This document shows, one piece after another, positions 35,476 through 48,434 of a stretch of DNA of 64,000 bases. A program made the translations under genes and the position numbers. How positions within the stretch are numbered: the first letter of the stretch is position 1; the number at the start of each line of letters is the position of its first letter. Source of the DNA: Nicotiana tabacum (lineage: Eukaryota; Streptophyta; Magnoliopsida; Solanales; Solanaceae); assembly GCF_000715075.1 (NCBI RefSeq), contig NC_134093.1:100858826-100922825 (forward strand), given 5' to 3'. Below the pieces are notes generated by a model. That model saw only the letters and a program-made list of their open reading frames with translations. It was not told where the DNA came from and did no database searches.

Positions 35476-37696
35476 ACTGCCATTCTTTACCCGGGAATGA
35501 TGAATGAATTGTCGAGTAAAGTAAAATGATGACCAATTTTGTCCGACGTGAGTGGGGAATGATGTGTTTTGAAAAGATCAGGGCTGAACCCTAGTTCTTG
35601 AGTTGCCTACATATCCCTAGTGTTACGAGAATCAGGCTGTGTGTAGTTAAAGATCCAACGGCAAACGAAACCGATGGAGTTGTTATAAGAGTGGTTGTAT
35701 GTTTCGAAAAGGATCTTTTGGATATGATAGTGCCGTGAGTAACAGATGATTTCAGGAGGAGCTATGAATGCAAATTTGAACCTTACGGATGTATAAGGCA
35801 GATATTTGAATGGTTATTTAACAAAGGGTAATCAATTGTTGATCATCGGTTGCGTTTTAGGTGATTGAAAGATGTGAACGTTGTAAACGAAAACCGGAGC
35901 GAGAATTGTTCCTCTTTGTAGAACGGTTACCTTCCGAGTTACCTGCAAAACTTAAAACACAATGCACGTGAATATATATAGGTTATTGCGAAAATATAAA
36001 CACGATGCAAAGTTCCTTCAGACGATGAAAGTTGTCTTTGGGTAATGAGGATGATGCCCTTAGACCATGACGTCCTGGGCCATGAAGCGTATGATAAGGG
36101 ATTCACAGACCATAGAATGATATCCTTGGGGTATGAGGATAGTGCCTCTTGACTATGACACTTTTGAATAATGATATGCAATTTTGAGAGATCTTCGGGC
36201 TATGGCATGATGTCTTCGGGCTAAGAGAATGATGCCCTCAGACTATGGCATCTTTGGACAAAATGGCAATGTTTCAGCCCATGAAATGCAAAGATGCGGT
36301 GATATCGATCATTTGATAGAGGAGACAGGTAATGCTTAGCCATATATGAGAATGAGATGAGATAAGACTTAGTCTTATATGAAATGAGGACAATGCTTAG
36401 CCCGATGCAAAGAGTGGAGACAATGCTTAGTATCATACAAGGAAAGGCAGTGCTTAGCCTTATGCAATGGTGAGGCAGTGCTTAGCCTTACGCAGTATGG
36501 AGGCAGTGCTTAGACTCATACAGAGAATGAAGACGGTGCTTATTCTTGTGCAAAGAAAGGAGGGGATTAGCCTATGCGATATTGGAGGCATCATGCAAGG
36601 AATGGAGACAGTGTTTAGTCTCATGCAAAGAAAGAAAGTGCTTAGCCTTATGCAATAATAGAGGCAGTGCTTAGGCTCATGCAAGGAATGGAGATAGTGT
36701 TTAGGCTCATGCAAAGAAAAGCAGTGCTTAACTTTATGCAATAATGGAGGCAATGCTTAGCCTCATGAAAGGAATGGAGACAATATTTAGTCTCATGCAA
36801 GGAAAGTTAATGCTTAGCCTTGTGTAATGATAGAGGCACTGCTTAACCTCATGCAAGAAATGGAGACAATGCTTAGTTTCATGCAAGGAAAGGCAATGCT
36901 TGGCCTTATGCCATAATAGAGGCAATGCTTAGCCTCATGCAAGGAATGGAGACGGTGGTTAGTCTCATACAAGGAAAGGCTACGCTTAGACTTATGCAAT
37001 GGTGAGGGAAGTGTTTAGCCCTATGCAGGAAGAAAAATGATTAAATATGAGGGGAAAAGTGATTCTTAGCTTGGCGCGTTTGTGTCTGGCGACTTATGTC
37101 GATGTGAAGATGGTGAATTTGTTGTATGTATATATTTGTAGACGTTCTTGTTATGTCAATTGTTCCTGTGCCCAAAGAAAAATCGTGAATTTTGGATGGG
37201 GAGGTTGATTCATGCTCCCGATTCTTTGCTTGGCCCTCGCTCCTGCCTTGAGGTCCTGTTTGAGTCATCCTGGGTAACGTCTGTCTATTACAGAAAAATG
37301 AAATTTTCGAAAAATATGCATTTCTGATAAATCGTTTATATAAAAATATAGTTCTTCGAAATATGTGATAATGCATGAAAGCAAATAATTTTGTCATATC
37401 GGTGACTGTGACATGATTTTGAGACATTGCAACCTCTTGAACTCGAAATTTTGAGGATCCTCCTCAAAATTCTGCCCCAGTTTAAATGCATACTTTTGGC
37501 GATACATTCCTTGGTGATTCTAAATACGATAAGATCGGGCAAACTCGAGTCTTTCCCAAACTTTTGACCATAGGGGAAAATGAATATTTTATTGTGATGT
37601 GACCGAACCCACAGGACTACCCATGTATCCCCTCATAAACGGGAATCAGGTCAAGCGTAGTTCAGGTTACATTAAATAGAAAGTGCAAACATAGTC
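35476..37696 (-). other. Ogre 3' UTR between integrase and 3' LTR
   Basis: A 2.2-kb noncoding stretch. The end beside the LTR reads AAAGAATGGCAGT on the - strand, the likely polypurine tract. It has degenerate repeats of ATGAGGATGATGCCCT type (36030-36250) and then the 86-bp array. The open frames at 36460-36999 on the - strand arise because the repeat unit has no stop in some frames; they are not genes. Confidence 0.8.
36380..37030. repeat. Tandem array with 86-bp higher-order period in Ogre 3' UTR
   Basis: The basic unit is about 27-30 bases (GAGGCAATGCTTAGCCTCAT plus GCAAGGAAT). Three variants in a fixed order (GAGGCA, GAGACA, and a shorter GGCA type) form an 86-base period: GAGGCA-type starts lie at 36661, 36747, 36833 and 36919. 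Units left of 36600 are less regular. Tat/Ogre 3' UTRs are known sources of satellite repeats. Confidence 0.88.
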
Positions 37697-38970
37697 TTAA
37701 ACATAGTATCTCTTGACTGCGTCCGAACTGATAGGTTTTGGCCATATCTCTCCATCCATCTCTGCAAGTATAAGTGCTTCTCTTGTTAGTACTCAGTGAA
37801 CCATGTAAGGGCCTTGCCAATTGGGTGAGAATTTCCCCTTTGCTTCATCCTGATGTGGGAAGATTCCTTTTAGTACCAATTGCCCTAGTGTGAATTGCCT
37901 TGACCTAACCTTTTTATTGAAAGTTCTTGCCATTCTGTTCTGGTATAATTGACCATCACATATTGCGTTCATTCTTTTACCATCAATGAGATCTACTTGC
38001 TCATAGCGGTTTCGTACCCATTCTGCATCGCTGAGCTCGGCCTCTTGTATGATTCTTAAGGAAGGAATGCCCACTTCTACAGGAATAACGACTTCGGTAT
38101 CATAGACCAGTAGGTAGGGGGTTACCCAGTTGAAATACAAACGGTGGTGCGATACCCGAGCAAAGAAAATGGTAGATTCTCATGCCATTGTGTATAGTTG
38201 TCCACCATTTTCCTCAATATCTTCTTAATGTTCTTGTTGGCGGCTTTTACGACACCATTCATTTGCAGCATGCATGCTGTAGAGTTTCGATGCTTGATCT
38301 TGAATGTTTCACATATCTTTCATCAAGTCACTGTTGAGACTAGAGGCATTGTTAGTAATGATTGACTCAGGTACTCCAAATCGACAAACAATGCGGTCCC
38401 GGACAAAATCTGCTACAACTTTCTTAGTTACAGCCTTATAGGATGCGGCTTCAACCCATTTTGTGATGTAATCTATAGCCACCAAAATGAACCTATGTTC
38501 GTTTGAAGCAACTAGTACAATTGGTTCGATGACATCCATGCCCCAAGTAGAGAAAGGCCAGGGTGAACTCGTTGCATTGAGTTCGTTGGGCGACACTCGT
38601 ATCATATCGGCATGTATCTAGCATTAGTGACATTTTTGAACATATTTGATGCAATATGTCTCCATAGTCATCCATAAATAATTTGCTCTTAATATCTTCT
38701 TGGCCAAAACGAAGTCGTTCATGTGAGGTCCGCAAGTTCCAACATCTATGTCTTATAGCAGTCTAAATGCTTCCTTGGCATCGATACATCGTAATAATCC
38801 AAAATCAAGAGTCCTTTTATACGTAATTCCTTTACTTTGAAAGATATGATTGGCCAATCTTCGAAGCGTGCGCTTCTATATGTGTGTAGTATTCTCTGGA
38901 CATTCTCCATTTTCCAAGTATTCCTTGATATCGTGGAACCATGGATTTCTGTCGAACTCTTCTTCGCCAT
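37697..38970 (-). pseudogene. Integrase of Ogre element O
   Basis: The zinc-finger part is eroded (38600-38970). The core shows FSTWGMDVIEP and the first aspartate in VAIDYITKWVEA at about 38470-38510. The second catalytic position reads SIITNNASSLNSDL, where the aspartate has become asparagine. The C-terminal part at 37793-38140 (TPYLLVYDTEVVIPVEVGIP) is a hallmark of Tat integrases. The coding end is the TAA at 37697-37699. Stops and shifts near 38140 and 38605 split it. Confidence 0.83.
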
Positions 38971-39480
38971 GAGCTCAATAAGCTAGCTGCTTACGAATTC
39001 CAATTGGGAGAGGATCGATGAAATTCTTGTCTGTATGTTGTATCATGGAAGACAAGGTAGCTAGTGCATCTGTGAAATCATTCAGGATCCTTGGAACATG
39101 TTTGAATTCTATCTTTGTAAACCTCTTGATCAGTTCTTGCACACAATGCAAGTATGGTAATATTTTAGTGTTCTTAGAAGCCCATCCTCCTAGTACTTGA
39201 TGTACTAGTAGATCAGAATCTCCGATTACCTGCAACTCTTGAACGTTCATGTCGACGGCCAACTTGAGTTCCAAATGCAGGACTCATATTCTACCATATT
39301 GTTGGTGCATGAAAACCTGAGTTTTGCGGACACCGAATAATGTTTCTCGGTTTCTAATACTTAGACAGCTTTGATACCCACTCCTTTGAAGTTTATTGCT
39401 CCATCAAAGAACATCTTCCAACCGTCGTATGCTTCAGTAATATCTTCACCTACAAATGGCACCTCCTCGTCGGGAAAATA
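38971..39480 (-). pseudogene. Second (archaeal-type) RNase H of Ogre element O
   Basis: The first part reads WKMFFDGAINFKGVGI (39361-39420), then NNMVEYE near 39300. After a lesion near 39275 comes ELQVIGDSDLLVHQVLGGW and FKHVPRILNDFTDALATLSS (38975-39274). This order (DGA, E, GDS, ND) is the additional RNase H that Tat-lineage elements carry between the pol RNase H and integrase. Confidence 0.8.
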
Positions 39481-40128
39481 CGTCTTCAATGGCTCGTATT
39501 TTCCATCTACGGGATTCTCCACCAAGTGATCAGCCAATGCTTGCCGCTTGACTGCCTTCTGAGTCACGTAGATGATATCAAACTCACTTAGCAATATCTT
39601 CCACTTTGCTAACTTACCTATAGGCATGGATTTCTGAAAGATATATTTCAGCGGATCCATCCTTGATATGCGATATGTAGTGTATGCACAGAAATAATAT
39701 CTCAACTTCTGGGCTATCCATGTCAAGGCACAACAAGTGCATTTCAACAGAGATTATCGGGCCTCGTAAGGTGTGAACTTCTTGCTCATATAATATATCG
39801 CTTTCTCTTTCCCCCCCAATTCATCATGTTGTCCCAAAATGCAACCAAAGACTCCATCCAATACGGACAGATAAAGCAACAGAGGTCTTCCTGGTTCTGG
39901 CAAGACCAACATGGGCGGTTTATATAAATACTCCTTGATTTTGTCGAAGGCTTTCTAGAATTCTTCAGTCCAGTTGGTTGCTCCAACTTTCCTCTAAATC
40001 TTGAATATCGGCTAACATATTACCGTTGATTGTGCTATGAAGTGGCTGATATAATTAAGGCGCCCCGGAAAACTCATCACATCATTTTTATTCTTTGGGG
40101 GTGGCAAGTCTTGGATAGCCTTGATTTT
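39481..40128 (-). pseudogene. RNase H region of Ogre element O
   Basis: The conserved stretch after the polymerase (FLGRLNYISHF-like near 40040-40080, damaged) is followed by fragments in different frames (39786-39986, 39500-39747). Recognisable are LLYIYRPCWSCQ-type debris and YTTYRISRMDPLKYIFQK. The usual GVVLVQ-type first motif is hard to place. Inactive. Confidence 0.65.
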
Positions 40129-41190
40129 TTATGGGTCTATCTCAATACCCAGGAGGCTGATGATAAAACATAGCAACTTTCCAACAGGGACTCCGAAGGC
40201 ACATTTTGCGGGGTTCAACTTCAAGTTGTATTTTTGAAGCCGATCGAAAAACTTCTTCAAGTCTACTATGTGATCTGAACTCTTTTTGGATTTAATGATA
40301 ACATCATCCACGTACACCTTTATTTCCTTGTGTATTATGTCATGGAATATAGTAGTCATGGCCCTCATGTAGGTGGCCCCAGCATTCTTCAAACCAAACG
40401 CCATCATTTTGTAACAATATATTCCCCATGGTGTGATAAAGGCAGTCTTTTCGGCATCCTCTTCATCCTTCCAAATCCGATGATATCCCATGAAGCAATC
40501 CACAAATTATTGGAGTTCATGCTTGGCGCAGTTGTCAATCAGTATGTGTATGTTAGGCAGCGAGAAATTATCCTTAGGACTTGCTCTGTTCAGATCTCGG
40601 TAATCGACACAGACTCTAACTTTCCCGTCCTTTTTTGGAACCGACACAATGTTGGATAACCAGATCAGGTATTCGATAACTCGAAGAACTTTGGTTTTGA
40701 TTTGCTTGGTGACCTCCTCTTTTATCTTCAGACTCATATCTGGCTTAAACTTTCTGAGCTTCTGCTTTACCGGTGGACACATGGGATTGGTAGGTAGCCT
40801 GTGAGCTACTATGGATGTGCTTAACCCAGTCATATCATCGTAGGTCCATGCGAAAATATCCTTATATTCCTTTAGGAACATGATATACTCTTCCTTCTCT
40901 AACGGTGATAGATGAATACTTATACGAGTTTCCTTGAGCTTCAGAATCCCCTAAGGTAACGACCTCAGTTTCCTCCAAATTAGACTTTGGTTTGTTTTCA
41001 AAATTCTCTACTTCTTTGACAATTTCCTTGGGGATTACATCATTTTCCAGATCTTCCGAATCACTGTTCTTATGTTGCATTGTCTCATTACATGTCACGG
41101 TCGTAGGTTCACTAGGATATGTAATAATTATGCTGAAAAGAATGTAGAAAGATAATAATAAATACGAAAAGAAATAATGCATTAATAAAA
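40129..41190 (-). pseudogene. Reverse transcriptase of Ogre element O
   Basis: 40507-40881 holds the N-terminal part (FAWTYDDMTGL, VSVPKKDGKVRVCVDYRDLN), and after a stop near 40504 the frame 40129-40503 has MDCFMGYHRIWKD, MAFGLKNAGATYMRAM and the catalytic IKVYVDDVIIKS at about 40270-40310, the form typical of Tat elements. The stretch to 41190 is the acidic linker before RT (ENKPKSNLEETE). Few lesions within the core itself. Confidence 0.85.
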
Positions 41191-42330
41191 CTTTAAAACT
41201 GTCAACAAATAAGACTCGATGGCTCGAGTAATTATTTCAAAACAAAATATTGAAAATATCTTAAATGCTCCAAACAATTTGAAAATAAGTCATGCTAATA
41301 TGTCAGGCTACCCAGGAACTCGGCAAGCCCGGGATGGTGCAGTTGTCAAGTTCTTGAGAACAACTCCTTCTCCCACTGCCTAAATGGTAAGGTATTTCTC
41401 CTCCTCCTCTTCCACAATTACACTGCAGTCCATGTCTTCCTCGTCTAGAAACAACTTCCTCATACCGGCCAAAATCTCATCTTCCTCGGATCCCCACATC
41501 ATGTCAGCTTGACGGAATGTCTGGTGTAGAGGTAGTATAGGTTGTTCCAGCGGATAATAATGGTTGCGCCATAGAGGTATCTAATCTTGATGTTCTTATA
41601 CGGTGTATTCATACCCGAGTCCAAAGGTTGTTCCATGATACTGTGGTTGTACGAGTTTAGTGATCCCCTGAAGCTTTTTACCAAGACCCTTGCCTGGTTC
41701 ATATCCCGTCCAAAGCAATATTCTTTCTATCTTATTGCTTCACCATCGGTCCTTTTCAAATGTGTTAACCCGCTCAATGCGGTGATACATTTCTCCGCCC
41801 ATCTTCCTCCTGTTTTCGATGACTGGACCAATCTTGTTGGTGTAGATAGTGTTGCTTCCGTCTCCATGAATTATCACTTCTTGATGGTTCCGTTAGAACT
41901 TCACAACCTGGTGCAGAGTGGAAGCAACTACTCCAGCTGCATGTATACATGGTCATCCCAACAATAGGTTGTAAGTAGCAGATATATCTAGCACCTGGAC
42001 CTCAACAGGAAACCATGTCGGACCCATCTGTAGATCAAGGTTGATTTCCCCGATAATGGCTCTCTAAGATCCATCAAATGCCTTCACATTCATGCTTCCC
42101 ATCCATATTTTATACAAGACTTTACCTAATCTTTTTAGAGTGGTCATAGGGCATATGTTCAGGCTCGAACCTCCATCTATCAGGACCCTAGAAATGAACT
42201 TGTTCTCAAATTGCACAGTGATATGCAACTTTGTTGTGACTCAACCCTTCCGGTGGTAACTCATCTTCGTGGAAAGTAATTTTGTGCCTCTCCAGTACCT
42301 GCCCAACTATGTTAGCCATCTCTCCACTAG
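41191..42330 (-). pseudogene. Protease region and linker of Ogre element O
   Basis: The protease active site reads LIDGGSSLNICP at about 42150-42185 on the - strand, the DGG variant found in Tat proteases. Downstream, a glutamate-rich stretch (EEEEEEKY, about 41380-41420) leads to the RT linker. The open + strand frame at 41587-41967 is a shadow. Confidence 0.72.
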
Positions 42331-42449
42331 TGATGTCAGCGGGTACATAAGCTTCACTTAACACTTTCATCAAGGCACTCTTATATGTGTCTGAGTTTTA
42401 TAATAGTGATAAGATGGATATCTGAGCGGGGATCTTGTTTAGGTGGTTA

Positions 42450-44710
42450 AAAATAGATTATTCCCTTGCTTTCATCTTCCTCCAAAGGTCGCCAGTGCAT
42501 GTCTCAACAACAAACGGCATAGGTGCAACTTCTTTGCTTGTTTCTCCCAGATTCTCAGGTATGTAAACTTTTACGGTTCTAGTCATACCTTGTGCGACAC
42601 CTGTTTCTTCCATATTGGCTTTTCCCTTTCTTCTCTCTTCCGAAATATAATCCCATAGGATGGCATCATACTTGTAAGATGGTGTGGGAGCTACCATTAC
42701 AGTGAAGGTGTAGCTACCTTGACCTCAAATGGTGCCTGGGTTTGTATCACAACTGGTGTGAGGGTGACCGGAGATGTTTTAGGAGTGTCTTCCTCTCGAA
42801 TGAGTCTGATATATCCTTCCTGATCCCATTCCTCATCAGTTTCTATCACGTTGGCCCCCTCACCCCTGTGATCCAGGAGAGGGTTATTACGGACATTCAG
42901 TGCATATTCCTTTGCTTGTATAACCTTAGTGTTAATCAGTGTCTGAATCTTATCTTTCAACGTGCGACACTCTTCAATGGTATGACCCTCCATGCTTGAA
43001 TGATAGGCACATGTTTTGTTGGGATTGATCCACTATGAAGGATTCTAGACAATAGCAGCATGAATAGGGGTGACGTAACTATTGGCCTTCAGTCTCTCAT
43101 ACCGTTGGGATATGGTTCAGCAATTGGGGTGTATTGTCTAGGAGTTCTACAGTCAAAATTTGGTTGTGTCTTTGAGTAGTTTTGGAGGGCGGCTGGAGGT
43201 GAATGGTAATATGCAGGTTGAGTGTTGTAGGTATAGTAGGTGGTGGTAGGGTATTAGTATTTTGGGAGTGAGGGTTGGTATGTGGGTGGATATGTTTGGT
43301 ATGTGGGGGAAGACTTAGGGCCTTGGGCTACCATCATGGCACCCACTTCTTTCTTCTTTGAAATACCTCCTGATTGCAAGGCTTTATTTATGGCTCGCAT
43401 CACCTCAAAATTAGTTACCATCCCACTCTTGATTCCTTCATCTATTTTTTCCCCTAACTTGATGATGTCTGAGAACTTGTGATTCTCAATGACCATTAAC
43501 CGTTCATAATATTGCGAATCTTGAGCTCTAACAAAGAACTTGTTTATTTATTCTTCTTCAAGTGTTGCCCTTACCTTTGCGCCTCTGATCTCCAACGAGT
43601 AGAATACTCACGGAAGGTTTCTGTTGGCTTCTTCTTGAGGTTTTGGATATAGAAAACGTCGGACGCGCTCTCTGTGTTGAACCTGAATCTGTCCATGAAA
43701 TCTGATGCCATACTCACCCAATTTTTCCACCTCTTCGGGTTTTGACTGATATTCCAAGACAATGCGTCTTTGGTAAGACTTCGCATAAACAGTTTCATGT
43801 GGATTTATTCATTCTTACCTACTCCCACAAGCTTGTCGCAGTAGGTTCTCAAATGCACCTTCGGATCAGCAGTGCCATTGAACATTTCGAACTTGGGAGA
43901 TTTGTAACCCTTCAACAGTTCTACATCTGGCTGAATACACAAATCTTCATAGTTTAGCCCTTCAATGCCTTTCCCACATTCAACACTCTAGACTCTCCCT
44001 GTAAGTTTCTTGAGTTCCTCTACCTTGTTTCGAATGAGCAGGTCCTTCTCAGTCAACTCAGGTATGTATAGGGTTTGTTGCTGGGTATAGGGTAAGGTTT
44101 ACATATATATCAGATTGCTTTGATGAGTTCCTGGAACTTGGGTATATGGGTGATCGTTGGTTGAGTTTTGGGGATCGGGAGTAGGTTGTGGTGCATTTTG
44201 GGGAGTGTGGTATGTAGTGGTTTGTGGGTATTGAGTTAGATGATGGTGATGTTGTTGAGGGGTTTGCACTGGTGGTGGGTTAAGGTTATGGGGAGGTGCG
44301 AAATTATGATACTGGTGTGGTGCGGGAGGATTCAGAGCTATGCGTGGTGGATTTTGGTTTTGTGTGTTTTGTGGCGGTGTTTGGTTTTGGGTAGTTGGGT
44401 TTTTCTAGTTGATGTTGGGAACATTGAGAGTAAGGGAAAGGTTTGCCAGATTTCGAACTTGTTCAAGCTCACCCTATAACTCCAGGATTTTCTACTCCAA
44501 ACGTAAGACCAACTGATTTTGCCCTGGGGTACTTCTTCCATCTGAAGTTTCAACATTTTTCGCCACAATAGCATTATCTTTCCAAATACAACTTAAATCA
44601 TCCATCTTCCCTTTGTCCTTGCCTTTGCTTTTCGGGTCGCTAGGTGGAGGAGGAGGTGGAGGACCTTTGGATCTAGTGTGGTATGCTGATAATGCCAGTA
44701 TGCACTAACC
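42450..44710 (-). pseudogene. gag: gag of Ogre element O
   Basis: Starts in a proline-rich region (PPPPPP near 44650), then a glutamine/proline-rich linker, then the gag core in fragments: YEDLCIQPDVELLKGY near 43920, FMRSLTKDALSW and FMDRFRFNTE in 43571-43798, IENHKFSDIIKLGE in 43254-43496. A knuckle-like CAYHSSMEGHTIEEC lies at about 42960-43010. At least three shifts and several stops. Confidence 0.83.
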
Positions 44711-45051
44711 AACCTCTGGAAATGGAAATAAATAATGAAATAAAACAAAAGGTAACCAAGTTAGTAAGGTGAAATAAAAGAGTGTTGCAATATTTAAACA
44801 TGTTTCACAAAATTCATGCAATAATTCGCGTCCTAATTTGGGGATCTCATGGTGCTTGAGCTAGGCCTAAGCGACATATAGACTTGGAGAAAATTGATGC
44901 CAACATTTGCTTCATTTCATTAGTGCGAAAAATAAGCCAAAGCAATATTTTACTAAATTGACAATAATAATAAAATCACTAATGGAATTAAGCCTTATTA
45001 CATCGAAATCTAATCTAAACTAGAAAGTAGTAAAGAATATCTTCTCCTAAT

Positions 45052-46690
45052 CTACTTGGTCCCTGAAGGACCTTCTCTATGCTTGGCTCTCTTGAACCCA
45101 TCAATCATGTTCCCCAGATCGTGCATGTCCCGTAATAAGTAAGTTTTTGCCAGCTTTCCTCCTTCATCGTCATCCATGCCTTGACAAACCCAAAGTCTTT
45201 TTCTCATCTTTCCTTCTAGCTTTCCTCCCTTATCGCCTCCATGTTTACTTTGTGCTGCTCTAGATGCTTAGCTTTGGACTCGAACACCCTTTTACGTAGC
45301 CTCTTGTACTTCACCTGTTCCTCAGCCACTTCATCTATGATCATATCCTTCAGATTGACTCCTGGTTTGACGTCCTCAGCTACACCATCTTCTAGCCATG
45401 ATAGATAGTAGTATCTATGACTGGTGTGATACATGTATGGCTCAATAGTTTCTCCTTCCACAATGATCTTTTGGTTTCACATGTGTTATGCTTCGAACTT
45501 GAATGGGATGACATCTCCCTTGAAATCTGCCTTGTACTGGACCATGTTGGAAACCCGAGGTATGACTTATTTTCTTCCAGCTTGCCTCATTACCCATTTA
45601 GGAGCGTAAGGGTATATGCCTCGCAGCCCGATCAGTACCAAGTGAGTAGTCCCTTTTGATCTGATGATAAACTCACTACTAGGGAACTATTCAAACATCC
45701 AATGCACTTGCTCATCCATCAGATTGCTGAAGAAACACACCCAATCTACAATATTTCTAGGCTTTGCAAATCTGTCTAGAATAAATGTCATTTTCTTTGG
45801 GTGATGATTGGTTGTGTAGTCATTCAGTGGCCTTCGCAGAAGCTATTGACGATACTCACCCCTTTGAAAGTATTCCAACAGCCAGACTTGTGGCAATAGA
45901 TTACAACCCTCACCGTGTCCGAACTCATGCTTGCACCGATCTAGAGCACAATACATCTCAGCTAATATCATTGGATGATAGTATAAGTTTGTCCTTCGAC
46001 GCCATCCATTAAGGTCCTGACAACCATGGCTAAGCGAGTATGAATCCTTCCTCCTTGCATCGGAAAGATCAACAACCCCAAGAAGCAGACAATGAAAACA
46101 TAAACTCGGCGATGCACCCATCCTAAAGAAGTAATGGCTAGTTCATCATGATGAATACGATATGATTTGTTATGCCCATAACACTGGTAAAGAAACTCAA
46201 AAGGGATGTATGATTTCTTTAGACAGAGCAGTTCATCGTTCTTCTTAAAACCCAGCATCTTCAGAAAACTGCGTGGCATGCGATTTTCTGGCACTAGCAG
46301 TCTCGGACAATCCCATGGTTATTTGGCGAAACCCCCTATTTCTTCCAGGAGAGGAGTCATTTCTATATTGCCAAATTGAAAAACAACTCTTTTCTCATCC
46401 CAGAACATGGTAGCAGTCTCGATTAGTTCCCTATTTGGTCGAATGTTCAACAAATATGGCAGATCACCAAGTACTCTCCTCACGTGATTTCTATCACAAG
46501 GTGCAAGGTCTTTCCACCAATCAATTAGCAAAGGTGAAATATTTTGGACCATACCGAACCTGGGGATTTCTTGCTTCATTTTCTGCAAACAAACAAAGGT
46601 TAGCCATTTTCCCCTCCATATTTGACTACTTACGCAATAATTATCAACATATTGGCACATTTGCTCCAAGTAATGCACATAATATGATAG
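45052..46690 (-). pseudogene. ORF1 of Ogre element O (plant-mobile-domain-like)
   Basis: Upstream of gag and in its own reading frame, as in Ogre elements. The part at 46319-46678 (LIETATMFWDEKRVVFQFG, MTPLLEEIGGF) resembles the plant mobile domain. After a stop at 46319-46321 the same frame runs on to 45968 (RVYVFIVCFLGLLIFP). Later fragments are at 45216-45461 and end with FKRAKHREGPSGTK and a stop at 45052-45054. The function of Ogre ORF1 is unknown. Confidence 0.78.
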
Positions 46691-47430
46691 TGTCCATTAG
46701 GATTATGGAAATCCCGCCGGACTTAGGTTTTATCTAAGAGGGTTGTTACGTCAATGACGTCCCAATCCGTACTAGGTTTAGCATGATGCATGTACATTTG
46801 AAATCGGAGTGTGGTTGCTATAAAGGTCTAGATTGGTACTCTCAAGTGAACAACTTGAGAGGGAAAGGCATGGGATTGTCGACTGCACCAATGATCGACT
46901 AGTCTATCGCAAATAAGCCTTTCTGATTTAAAAGGGTGATTTCAGGAAAGTGCGGACACTCATCAAGCGCCACTATGTTGATAATAGGCACGAGTGGAGT
47001 ATGATGTGGAGCATGCTTTATGCAGAAATAGTAACACGTTTCCAAGTATTTGCATGATTAAAGTGCACAAAAGCAGTAAATAACATAGTAAAGGTGAACA
47101 TGAAAAGAGGAAATAAGAAAAGAAGGTCAAAAGAGAGAAGTCAGTTTAGCTCATAAAAATGTGCGAGAACGTAATGAAACAAGTAGGGAAATAAAGATGG
47201 GAGAGTTATGATATAGCAGTCTTAGACAAGATGGAGGAAAGTGGGAGAGGGTGTTCATGTCGTAGTAATGAAGGAAAATGAGGGAAGGGATGTGCATGTC
47301 ATAGCAATTTAGAGAAATAAAGGAAAATAAGGGGAGGGATGTGCATGTCATAGAAAGTTAAGCAAATATAGAAAAATAAAGGAAATAATCCACATAAGTC
47401 AATTTTGTTATGGTAGGAGCCTAAGGGTAA
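46691..47430 (-). other. Ogre 5' leader
   Basis: About 740 bases between the primer site and ORF1. It contains a diverged ~50-base repeat around GATGTGCATGTCATAGCAAT (47240-47370) and otherwise no motif I recognise. The open frame at 47151-47351 spans this repeat. Confidence 0.6.
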
Positions 47431-47449
47431 TTCCCCAGCAAAGTCGCCA
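47431..47449 (-). other. Primer binding site, tRNA-Arg type (Ogre O)
   Basis: The - strand reads TGGCGACTTTGCTGGGGAA three bases after the LTR end. Ogre elements are known to use a tRNA-Arg primer with this TGGCGAC...GCTGGGGA form. Confidence 0.85.
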
Positions 47450-47452
47450 TGT

Positions 47453-47574
47453 TGTCGCGCCCCGTTTTCTCACAAAAGAGGGTTTCAATGTCTGACAACT
47501 CTTTTAAATGAGGTATTAAAGAGAAGAGTCGCCACCTAACGATTTTAACGTGTGTTAGGGCACCTATTTGCAAA
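47453..47574 (-). repeat. Truncated 5' LTR of Ogre O (122-base stub)
   Basis: TGTCGCGCCCCGTTTTCTC to CACCTATTTGCAAA matches the first bases of the Ogre LTR at 29957 and 48858, then changes abruptly to M LTR sequence at a GCAAAC/GCGAAC-type short homology. Confidence 0.85.
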
Positions 47575-48434
47575 CGCGGCTCCACCTTCATAAACTACCC
47601 AGAATTTCGCGATGCACAAACTACCTAGAACTTCGCGAAAGCGGATCCCCCTTCACAAATGCGAAGAATAAATCTTCACCTACCTCCAGATAACCTTCGC
47701 GAACGCGGGACTCCCATCGTGAATGCAAAAAAGAAAACCATACACCAGAAATCTGCAGCTTCAACCATCTTCGAAGTCCAAATTCCAATCCGTTAACCAT
47801 CTGAAATCCACCCGAGGCCCCCGAAAATTCAACCAAACATACAAACAAGTCCCAAAACATCATACAAACTTAGTCAAGCCTTCAAATCACATAAAATAAC
47901 GCTAAAACCATGAATCGTGCATCAATTCAAGCGTAATGAACTTTTGAACTTCTAACTTCTACATTTGATGCCAAAACCTATAAAATCACGTCCGATTGAC
48001 CCAAAAGTTTGCACACAAGTTACAAATGACACAACGGACCTACTCAAACTCTAGGAACCCCAATATGAGCCTGGTAACTACAAAGTCTACTCTGGGTCAA
48101 ACTCTTAAATTTCCAACTTTTGCCATTTCAAGAAAATTCAACTACGGAACTCCAAATCACAATCCGAACACGTTCCTAAGTCCAAAATCACCCTACAAAG
48201 CTAACATAGCCATCGAAACTCCAATCAATAGCCTTTTACACACAAGTCAATATCTGGTCGCCCTTTTTAAATTAAGCTTCTAACCTCGAGACTAAGTATC
48301 TCAACTCATTTTGAAACCTCTTCGGACCCAAACCAACTACCCTGGCATGTCACATAACAGCTGTAAAGCATAAAATAAGAAGTAAATGGGGGAACGAGGA
48401 TACAACTCTCAAAACGACCGACCGGGTCGTTACA
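47575..48434 (-). repeat. Extra M-family LTR fragment inside the Ogre 5' side
   Basis: Corresponds to about 28706-29501 of the M 3' LTR and ends GACCGGGTCGTTACA. The GCGAA-rich motif cluster is present at 47575-47720. It is followed by an M pol end, as at 29502. Confidence 0.83.

Noticed and set aside
36460..36999. Four overlapping repetitive open frames on the - strand (LSLHETKHCLH-type)
   Set aside because: They are translations of the 86-bp tandem repeat and have no coding support.
36380..37030. Regular direct repeats resembling a CRISPR array
   Set aside because: Units are contiguous tandem variants without unique spacers, in a plant Ogre 3' UTR, and there are no cas genes.
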